Notes under the pieces: generated by a model
Databases searched by the model: none
Told to the model about the DNA's origin: nothing
The model's input: only the letters and a program-made list of their open reading frames with translations
Source of the DNA: Lithodes maja
Taxonomy: Eukaryota; Arthropoda; Malacostraca; Decapoda; Lithodidae
NCBI GenBank assembly: GCA_037953745.1
Contig: JBAKBP010003179.1
Coordinates: 62,001-126,000 of the forward strand
Direction of reading: 5' to 3'
Length of the DNA stretch: 64,000 bases
Translations under genes and position numbers: made by a program
Shown: positions 13,801 through 25,237 of the stretch, one piece after another
Layout of the letters: every line of letters begins with the position of its first letter
Numbering within the stretch: position 1 is the first letter of the stretch

Positions 13801-16800
13801 AGAAACTTTCCAAACGGAGTCCCACAAGGATCCGTCCTTTCGCCTGCACTCTTCAATCTGTACATGCACGATATAACTACACCCAATACTCCCCAAATAA
13901 ACTTAGCCTCCTATGCAGATGACATAACACTCACATGCACACACCATGACCCAAGAAGAGCAACAGATCTCCTTCAACCCTATCTCAACACACTACATGG
14001 CTGGTGCACTACAAACAGACTTAATCTAGCCCCAGCCAAATCCACCGCAACCCTGCTCACAAGCTGGACAGGTGAACACGAATACATCCCTCAACTCACC
14101 ATAAACAACACACCCCTAACACATACACACACACCCAAAATCCTAGGAGTAACATATGATACTCATATGACATTCAAACAGCACACCACAAGCATTAAAA
14201 AGAAACTGACACCCAGACTTAACGCCCTCAGGTCACTTGCTCACACAAAATTTGGACACAACAAAGAAACTACCACCACAGTATATAAACAATACATAAG
14301 ATCAGTAATGGAATACGCAAGCCCAGCCTGGGCTTCTAACCTAGCTGAAACACATCATAAGACCTTACAGACTATTCAAAACAAAGCCCTGAAGATCATT
14401 ACAGGCTGCACAGCTACTACACCCACAGATCATCTACATCAAGAAACAAAAATCCTCAAAGTCAAAGACCATGAGAGGCACTCAATTCCTGGCAGCAGCC
14501 TCCACGAACCAAGACCACCCACTAAACTACATGGCAACACACCCACAGACACCAAGAAATATCAAAACAACACCCAGCACACGGTATCACACACAATTAT
14601 TGTCCTCTCTCCCTCCCTGCCCACCCCGAACCAACTTCCAGAAGCACATCCATACTCATATCTCTCGCCAATCCATCCACTCACTCACAGACAACACGCA
14701 GCTGCATGCACGACCTCCCGAAATCCATCCTTCCGAATCCTCCCTCCCTCGCGAGGACAGAGTCCACCTGGCCAGGCTGAGATGCGGACACCATCCAGCT
14801 CTCCTGAGCTATCAGAAGAGACTGGATGACTCCGTTGTCGACGCCTGCCCGGGATGTAACACAGCACCCCATACCATTAAACATATCATAGAAGACTGCA
14901 TTTCACACAACCACTTACGCCAACAACACAACCTACACTCAATGAGAGCTCTGTGGGAAAGCCCGATCGTGGCCATGGCCTTCCTCAGGGACCCGGGGCT
15001 GTTCGGCCAGGCAGCTTAGGGAACAACAACAACAACAACAACAACATATTTTCCCTAGAAACTTACTTGACCTCAAGATAATTTGTGCGCCAGTGGTCAA
15101 AGGGCGTGTCAACATCAAACATGCCGTAGAGCTCGGCCGTGTCACCTCTCCGGAACCTCAGTGTCATGTTGGCCTTTATTTCCTGTGTGGGACCGTTCAT
15201 CTCCGTCCAGCTGAACAAACCATCATTCTGTGTCTCCCAGATCATGTCTTGTTCCACGAGCGCAACTGGGAGAGAAATAGATTAAATTCAATTAGTAAGA
15301 GAAGCAATAATTATTTACAGTAAACCATTCAAGTACCGGTATATATAAGCCTTAATGCAATTTCCTCTGTTGGATCGTTCATCTCCAATCAATTGAACAA
15401 CCCATCATACTATGTCCAAGAACATGTCCTATTCCAAGAGTGTAACTGGACAGGATTAATTAACCTCTAAATGTCGGGTAGGCCTACCGTCGGGAGATGT
15501 TCCTGTGGCACTCCCCGGATACCGTCCCAAGATGTTCTGTAATTCTTGCGGTAAAAAATGCTTTCAGGTGATATGTGGCGGCATCTAGCGGATGCCAGGA
15601 TTAGTAGGGGCCATAATGCTGCCTGATTCACCTGAATTCAGCACCCCAAAGAACATTTAAGTGAGAGGATGCGTGAGCAAGCACCGATGGCTTGATCTTG
15701 GACTCCCCCACATAAGACCTTCACTTCCTCTTGTCACTGTCAAGGCCATAGACCAGCTGGGAATGAGAATTTGGTGTATCCATATAGGCCACAAATCGAA
15801 CTTTCTTCCACAGAGCTAGAACGAATGAAAAACCGCAAAAAATTGTGAAAATGCCAGCTAAAGGGACACTTGAAAACACGCAAATACACCTCCTTCTTGC
15901 CACTGTCAAGATCACAGACCATTCCCAGCCTGGGAAAGAGATTTTGGTGTCTCTGTAGTGTACAGGAACGAACAGGTACGGTACTTTCTTCCACACATTT
16001 TTTATTGTCTTCCTTATGTAAAGTCAGTGAAAATAGGCAAGCCTAAACAGACCTCGGATGCGGAAATACCCTGAGCCGAACAGGCCAAGTGGGATATCTC
16101 TATTGGTCTAACTGGTAAGGTGTCTGCCTCACACGCAAGGGTTGAGAGTTCGTGCCCCCACCAGGGCATGATATTTTCGTAAGGCTATTTCCGCATTTAA
16201 CGAAGTTTAGGTGTGTTGGTAAAATTGTTCAGATGGTTGAGAGTAAGATCGGAGCTCCATTAATCCTCTTTCGGGTATGGTGTAAAAACCGATCCCCACA
16301 CTTAACCCTTTGTTTCAGAGAGATAGAGCTAAATATAAGGCAAAAAATCTTGAAAATCGCCCGCTCATGGTGCATGGGAAATTCTACAAAGCCCACTGTT
16401 CATGGGTTAAATTATCAATTAAAAAGTTTAGCAAACAATACATTGAAATGTAAAACTTGCAAACTAAACAAACCAAAATTGGGACAAGGACAATATAAAG
16501 TCAAATTAAATTATCAAAATCGCTATGTGGAAACAATCTGAAATGCTATAAACTGCATACATTCATACATAAATCTGTGGAGTTATATAGACTTTAACCC
16601 ATGACTGTACTTACAGCGCTTGTGAGACATCCAGTTGGCCTTGTAGTGCTGGCCCAGGAAGTACAGTAGACCGTTCAGGCTGAAGGTTGATTCATTCTCA
16701 CTGGGACTTGATATCAGGGCCTCCAACATCATCTTCTGGTTCGGGTCTCTGGATCACGTTTTTAGATTATTGTAAGTTTTACATATTCTACTGCATTATA

Positions 16801-19800
16801 CTATTTCTCTCTTGTCAGTGTCAACTTATATTTGATTAATATATACTATATTTGCTTTAAAAACTATAGTACTTTTCTTTATGTACCAGCATAAATATCT
16901 GGAGAAGGGATGGAAGCTGTACACTGCCTTCATGGACTTGGAGAAAGCCTATGACATAGTTGAGAGAGAAGATTTGTGGAAAGTACGAAGGATATACTGT
17001 ATGGAGTAGTTGGCATGTTACTGGAAGTGGTGAAGAACATGTACAAGGGCAGCAGTGTGTGTAAAGGATGAATAAAGCGAGTTCTCTGATCTGGATGTTG
17101 GGTTGAAGCAAGGGTGTGTGATATCCCCATGGTTAATCAGTATATAATATATTGATGGAGATATGAAAGAAATACAAGGAAGAGCAGTGGATGTTCGAGT
17201 ACCTCTGGTAAGGGAAGGGTGTGAGTAGACTTCTTGGGCTACTGTTGCCGAGATACAATTCGGATGAGTGGTAATGAGTGAGAGTTGCAGGGTTTGGTAA
17301 ATGTGTTTGGAACTGTGTGTGAGAAGCAGAGCCTGAAGGTCAATGTGGTGAAGTTATTAGTAAGGGTAATTAATGTCTTTGAAAGGGTGCAGTCACAGTG
17401 TTAGATGAGGTTAAATGGTCAGGCAATGTGTGTATAGAGGGATGGAGCATGCAAATAAGTGCGTCTTTCCATGAGTGTGTGTAAGCCTACCTGTTAGCAT
17501 CCCACTTGATAAGCACCTGAAGTCCTCTCTGGTGTGGCTGAAAGATGTCGGCCGTAATACTGGTGTGGATGTCACGAACCCTGGTGGCACAGGAGAAACG
17601 TTAGTAAATGCATACATAAATATATAAATCCTGAGGAAAGATCTCAGAGTTAGAAGACTTAAATGCTGCAGGGGATCGAGCAGCATGGAGAACTAGCTAC
17701 TGTATTAGCAGCCTCATGGGGATCAGTATATATATTGTTGTTTGCTGACCTTTGCACTCTTTCTATCTTTATACTCTTTCTATCACCTATCCATGTGCAT
17801 AGTGCTGGTTAAAGTGGGCACCATAATCCCAGCGTGAAGAATTGAGTGTGTACAATGGCTACAAGGGGGGGGAACACTGTTTGGAAAGGTAACACAGCTC
17901 CATCTTTCAAATTATGAACTTGGGCTTTCTGAATTTATTGAAAAGACTGGGGTGATAGTCCAAATATAATGTTAAGTGCCCAGACATCTACCTCAGTAAG
18001 AGAGAGGTAATATCCAGATTGGATACTTAGTCAGAAAGCTGTGAGCTTCCAGAGGCTAAGGAGTTCATAAAAAAGGGATTTTATTGTATTTAATGTTTGT
18101 TTATATGAGTACTGTATCTATCTATTTACTATACAGTACTGTACCTGTGAACATTACCTGTCACTAGGTAAGGTAAGTACAGTGACCCAGTTGATTGCAG
18201 TATTAATTATAATGTTAAACTTGCAAAATAAACAAACCAAAACAGGGACAACACAACATAAAGACAAAAAACTTATCAAAATCACTATGTGGAAATATTG
18301 ATTTAGCATACAAGTACAGTAAAAGTCCGTTAATCCGACGACCGATGATTCGAATCTCCCAATAGTCCGAATTTTTCAATTTGAGGCCAAATCCGAATTC
18401 TCCCAATGGTCCGAATTTCAAGAAGTCCCAAAGTCCCCTTTTTGAGGCATTAGGCTACTCAAATGACACATAATGGAGCACACACATATCATATGTTCAT
18501 GAATTCACTTTAAAAGTTTACCATTGTCATTGTAGCCTATTACCTACTTCAAAACATTCAGATTAATGGTCAAAGGAAGCTACTGATATAAACGTTAACA
18601 CCTTCTTCTTCTTCTTCTTCTTCCACATCGTCTGCTAGAGAGTTTGTTTTGCTCTTGAACGCATCCTTGGGACGCTCCGATGCGCTACTGGCTTGCACCG
18701 CATTTTCTGCAAGCTCATTCAGTCTTGAGCTTGAAAATGCACCTTTGGATGTATTAGCCTTGAGCTTGAAAACGCACCTTTGGACGTTCCGATACGCTAC
18801 TATTTATAGTTCAGTGATCGGAGCGTCCCAAGGGTGCTTTCAAGACAAGGGTGCTTTCAATACAATATAATATAACAGCACATCACAAAAGGAAAATCAC
18901 AAAAGGAAAATTACAAGAACTTCTCAGGGAGGTGCCGTTGTTAAGGCATTACTTCCCGAACCACATCTGATCTTAAAGAGCAAGACAAACTCGCTAGTTG
19001 ACGGAAGAAGAAGAAGACGTTTATATCAGCAGATTCCTTTGACCATTAATCTGAATGTTTTGAAGTAGGTAATAGGCTACAATGACAATGGTAAACTTTT
19101 GAAGTGATTTCATGAACATATGATATGTGTGTGTGCACCATTGTGTCATTTGGGTGGCCTAATGTCTCGATGTTTTCATCATACACAGGTTCATAGGGGT
19201 AAAGTCCGATAATCCAAAAAATCCACTAATCCGAACGAGGGCCGGTCCGCTGCCCTTCGGATTAACGGAAGTTTACTGTAATATCATTTTGAAATTATAA
19301 TGTAAAACTTGCAAACTAAAATAAAAGAACACAAAACAACTGATTCAGCATGTGCACCTCCAATAGATTAGTTTGAGTTTCAGTATGGTAGTCAGCTATC
19401 ACCCACTTGTACAACGAAACCATGCAGATGTAGATGTAGATGAAGTTATGAATGAAAAGCTTCAGTCAGTGTTTGTAAAAGAGGAGGAGTTTATAGAACC
19501 TAATAGAGAAATGAGAACACCACAGATGCCTGAAATGAAAGTGACAAAAAGTGAAGTGCTGAAATTGATGCAGGATTTGGACGTGAGGAAATCAATGGGA
19601 CCAGATGGAGTGGCTGGATGGATCCTCAAAGAATGTGCGGAAGAGTTAGTGGAACCAATCTATGAAATCATCAAATCTTCACTGAATGAGGGAGACCTGC
19701 CAGTGGAATGGAAGAGAGCTAACATAGTACCAATTTACAAAGGAGGAGACAGAGAAAATCCGCTTAACTACAGACCGGTGTCCCTCACCAGCATTGTTTG

Positions 19801-22730
19801 TAAAATTTGTGAGAAAATTATAAGGAAAAAGTGGACACACTTCATTGAGGGACAGGGGGTGCTTAGCGAGAAACAATTTGGATTCAGGGAAGGGAGATCT
19901 TGTGTATCTAATTTATTAAGCTTTTATAGCAGAGTTGTAGATGTTACACAGGAGAGAGAGGGATGGGTTGACTGTGTTTACCTGGACCTGAAAAAGGCCT
20001 TTGACAGGGTGCCTCACAAAAGGTTATTGTGGAAATTGCAGGTTGTTGGAGGTGTACATGGTAGGATGTTAAAATGGATGGAAAACTTTTTAATAGGAAG
20101 AGAAATGAGGACCACGATACGAGACGAATATTCACAGTGGAGGAGTGTGACGAGCGGAGTACCACAGGGATCAGTGTTGGGTCCGATAATGTTCCTACTT
20201 TATGTAAACGACATGCCAGAAAACTTGAATAGTCATATGAATATGTTTGCGGATGACGCTAAGATCATGAAGAATGTCACCTGTATAGAAAGTTGTCAGG
20301 ATCTTCAAAAGGACCTAGATGAGTTGCACAGATGGAGCCAAACCTGGAAAATGAGTTTCAATGCAGAAAAGTGTCATGTTTTGGAAGTGGGAACAAGTGA
20401 GATAAGGCCAAGCTGGGTGTACAAATTAGGAACTGAAATAATCGGCAAAACACGGCATGAGAAGGACCTTGGAGTGATAATACAAGATGATCTATCCCCG
20501 GAGAAGCATATTAACATGATCATTGGAGGAGCATATGGAATAATAACCAATATGAGAGTGGCATTTAACTATTTGGATGAAGAAATGTTAAGAAAATTGA
20601 TAATGACTATGATAAGACCAAGATTAGAATATGCAGCAGTGATATGGTCACCACATTTGAAAAAACATATAAACAAATTAGAGAAAGTCCAAAGGATAGC
20701 AACGAAGATGATCCCAAGATTGAAGGAGTTGACATATGAGGAAAGACTTAAGACACTACAACTGCCTACCTTGAAAGAGAGAAGGGAACGAGGCGACTTA
20801 ATAACGATGTTCAAGGGAGTAAAAAGTTTGGAACGAGTAGATAGGGAAGATCTATTCGTGAGGGATAATGGAAGGACAAGAGGGCACGAGTTTAAGCTGA
20901 GGAAGGGCAGATGTCGTAAGGACACAAAGAAATTCAGCTTCCCATATAGGAGTATAGAGACTTGGAACAACTTGGAGGAGGAGGTGGTGAGAGCGAGGAA
21001 CATTAACATGTTCAAATCTAGGTTGGATAAAAGTAAATATGGAAATAGGGCAACATAAGTTATGATATGTTAGTCCAAAATACTGGGAACTGGGAATATC
21101 CATTACGATACTTGTCTAAGTAAAATGGATTGATTATAAAGTAACTAAGACAGGACAACACGAGCGCTGCTCAATTCCTGTAAACTACAAATAGGTAAAT
21201 AGGTAAATACAGTACTGTAGTCTCTTAACCCCTTATTGGCGGCGCTCGACTTAAGTCGTGCACCAATTTGCAGCAAGTTAGGAGCATTATTAAGGCTTTT
21301 AACCCGTGGAGCCCCGGCTAGTTTTGTAAGGTTTGTTCACCAGAACCCGGCCGGTTTTCAAAAAATGGTTTTATTCCAGAAACAATAGCGAATGGGTTAG
21401 GAATGAAGGAAAAACCACGAAAAACCGCTCAAAAAGCTTAAAGAATGGTCCTACAGAGCCCCCGAAAACGTATTTTACAAGAGTAAAAAAATTAAGGCAA
21501 TTACCCCAAAAAAACAGGTTATTGCGTGCTCACGCGCACGCACGTGGACTTTGAGAGTTTTCAACCATCGGCACGGTTGCGTGGGATACGTACACAGTTC
21601 CCATACAAATCTGAGCCCTCTTGAGTGGCTACACCTGAGGTTACGGTCGGCGCAATTAGGGTGACGCGTCAGACGTGTCTCTGGGGCTGTGCGTTACATA
21701 CATCGCCGACGCGTCGCTGGGGCTGTACGGGTTAAAGGGTTAAAATCGAGTGCAAATGGCCGGGAGCGCAGCGGACCAGACAGCCGACTCTCAGGGCTTA
21801 CCGCCGCCCATTAACTCATGTTCCCTGTGTTCTCGAGAGGCCGGCAGTCTAGCCAGTAGTGAGCATAGCTGGGAAAAACATACCGCTATACGCTAAACTC
21901 CCATGTTCGTGGCACCACTGCAAGAGAACCACGAGTGCTACGTAGCTCGTTCTGGTCTCATTTTGAAGCTTTTAGCGCCTAGTATTTTGCTGAATACATT
22001 TCTTTTCATGCAGATACTTGATTGATCATTCAGGAGGGCCTGAATATGCCCAAATGAGCCCAAAACACCCCGCTAGACAAGGGTTAATATATCTATTCAT
22101 CCATTTTCCTATTTGTCTATCCATTTATGTCATATCTGTCACTAATATTTCTAAAGGCTTATGATATGGCTTAGCATAGAGTTACTGATGATTAAAAACT
22201 TTGAAATTTTTTGTAGATGAAAGATAGAAAGAAAAAATGGGAAAAATAAAAATAGGGAAAATGTAAGCGTTTGTGAATCCACTTGGAGAATTGGCGCTCA
22301 TGACAAATAAAATACCAGCATATTATTATTACTATTATCTGTCTACCTATCTATATATGTATTTATCTACATATCTCACCTGTCAATATGTATGTCGCTA
22401 GTTAAGGTAAGCACAGTACCCCAGCTGAGTGCAGTATTGAGGGTATACAACTGATTCGGCATATGTACTTCCAGGTGAATGGTTCGCGTCTCGGCATGGT
22501 AGTCGTCCATCTCCCACTGATATGAAGACACCACGCGGAACTTCCTCCCGGCATTTGTCAGAACCTGAAAAAACAATTGAAATTATTATGTAAAACTTGC
22601 AAAACAAACAAACTGAAATAATATAATTAATATAGAAAGGCTTTACACTCCATCTGAGAACTTGGGAGGAGCACTTTATTTACAATGCCTCACTTATAGC
22701 TTGACCTGAAGATGTTAGTGTGTATGATAG

Positions 22731-22809
<79 letters not shown>

Positions 22810-25196
22810 AGAGAAAAGGGAGAAAAGAGAACAAGGGCGAAGAGGGAAAAAAAGGGAAAAATAAGAGAAAGGAGAGAGCAAGAGAAAGAAGAGAGAAAGA
22901 CAAAAATAAAGAACGAGAGATAAAGAGAAAGAGAGAAAAAAATAGTGTTAAGCAAAACCTGAGACAAGGGAGAAATCAACTGACCTGTGTATCGAGTTCC
23001 AGCTTATTATTATCAGCTTGTAAAGTTGCGTTGATCCTGGTGAGGCCGTAGGAGGGCAGGCGGACGTCCAGCTGGAGGTTGTGTAGCTGTTCCAGGCGGG
23101 AGGAGAGGTCCGCATACGCTCCACCTACCTCGACCCTCCAGTCGTCTCCCGATCGAACCTCTCCCTCAAACTGACAGTAAGGGTTGAGAAAGTTAGGTTA
23201 GGTCAGGTTAGGTTAGGTTGTTGTTGTTGTAGCCCCAAGATACCCTTTATAGAAATCCCGCAGCATCCAAGTATTTCCTGGTGCCGCACCTCCCCAGGGT
23301 TAGGTTAAGCTTGCTTAGAATAGATTAGATTAATTAAAACATAAAACTTGAAAACAAACTCAAAAGTTGCTGTTCAAATAAATATAACAAACTCATTCAA
23401 ATTAAAAACTATCGAAACGACAACACACTAAACAAAATCTATATGAGGAAAAATGCTAATAAACTTATCGGAAATTTAACTTTGAAAACAACAAACTGGG
23501 CTAAGTTAACCTCCAGGGTGATGAGGCTTGAAACGAATCTGAGAGTCTAACATATTGTCGTGGGCAACCAGCCTATCATCGGCTTTATGGACAAAGCGCT
23601 CTCCATCCAAGGTAGGGTTAGTAGGGTCACACGGCACTAACCCTTTGAAGATTATGACGCATTTTGACAGCTTGTTCTGACTATAATTAGACTATAATGT
23701 ACTGTACTGTACAACCTAGGAGCCACATAAGTACCGCACTTTTATTATACAGTTTCACAGGGTACGACTGCGTGTCTACAATCAGTACAACTAACCGTGT
23801 ATATATTGCCCCGGTTCTCCTTGATGTGACCTTGTACCTCCCAGTCCAGCCCATCTGTGACCTTGAGGAACCAGGAGCCTTCCGTGTCCATCAGACCCGT
23901 TGGCTCCTTCTTCAGGTGTAACCGAGACTCCACCAGCTGGTCTGGGGGGAAGAAGGTGGAGTTTTGATTCTTTTGTCATATGAAGAATCCACACCTGTAT
24001 AACTCTGACATATTTTTACAGTCCATTCAGCTATGTTTAATATATAATCAGTTTTGATTGTGTGAGGGGGTATATTAAAATGTAAAACTTGCAAAACAAA
24101 CAAACCAAAACAGGAACCGCACAATATAAAGACAAAATAACTATCAAAATCACTATGTGGAAATAACGCATTGAAGATTTAGCAAAATAATATTATGAAA
24201 TAAAAAAACACCAAACCACTGATATCTTACTTTAACTTTAAGTAGCCACATTGAGTTGGATACTGAACCAGTCTTCTCACAAAAATCTCGAGCCCCACTG
24301 CTGGGATTGAACTTGGGTCTAACCAGTCACTAGACCGGCAACCTACCCATTAAGTCAAGAGAGGTACACCACTTGTTTGAATTATTTCAAGTCAAGTGAG
24401 TATTACATTCAATATCTGACACCAGTTTTAGCTCAATTACAAATGGAAGGCAGTTCCATGCTTTGAAAAAAAAAAAAAAAACATTGGCACAGTGGATTCT
24501 AAATTCTTTGCTACCATAATATATTTTTCAGGAACAACCTTTGCAAGACTCTTGACTTTTACAGGATCATTTTGCTACTCTCCTCAGATATAGAAAGTAT
24601 GACTTTATTAGTCTCATGTCTTACCTGTAGCATACTGAACGAGGGCCCCCAGGTTGAGCACATACTTGTCATGGAACCAGTCCAGGCCCAGCTTTATGTC
24701 AAGGTTGCGGTGACGTTGCTGAATCAGGAAAATATAAATAAGTTAGTAAAAAACAATACAGTACTTATCAAATGTAGAAAAGATATCCTGCAGCACCAGT
24801 TCACCTTACCAGATGATACAGTTACCGAGACATGAACCTGGTAGTGCTGTGAAGGGATGATAGGATAAAACACTCTTAAAAGTTTATTCATAATTTGAGG
24901 GTGAATTTATTGGTACAGCAATTTGTAAGAGTAGAAAGCAATTAGTACAAATGTTCATTCACATTAATAGACTGCATTAACCCAATACGGAGTTCAAATA
25001 TACAGTACAGTAGTCAGTTCTCAACTATACAGTATTTGTTCCATATACATGTACTGTACAATGTTTTAGCAACTGTACATTCAAGGTCCACCACCCTCAG
25101 CAAGGGCCCTCTCACCCTGCCACACCTCTAACCAGATGATGCATTTTTAGTCGTAAATCTAAATAATGTCTATCTATCTATCTACTCTGCCACTTA

Positions 25197-25237
<41 letters not shown>

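Larger units (their letters stand above)
12277..15041 (+). mobile_element. 5'-truncated jockey-like non-LTR retrotransposon
   Basis: Bounded by a perfect 13-bp target-site duplication CAACATATTTTCC (12264-12276 and 15042-15054). It starts inside the endonuclease region, carries reverse transcriptase and a C-terminal cysteine motif, and ends in (AAC)n. It sits in the intron between exons 9 and 10, opposite to the host gene. The intact duplication and long frame suggest a fairly recent insertion. The sense strand is strikingly poor in G and rich in A and C, unlike its surroundings. Confidence 0.92.

Noticed and set aside
16088..16160. Functional tRNA-Val gene
   Set aside because: The acceptor stem does not pair and the sequence continues into repeat-like DNA; a tRNA-derived SINE fits better.
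23192..23218. A chromosome end
   Set aside because: The TTAGG stretch is very short and flanked on both sides by host exons, so it is interstitial.
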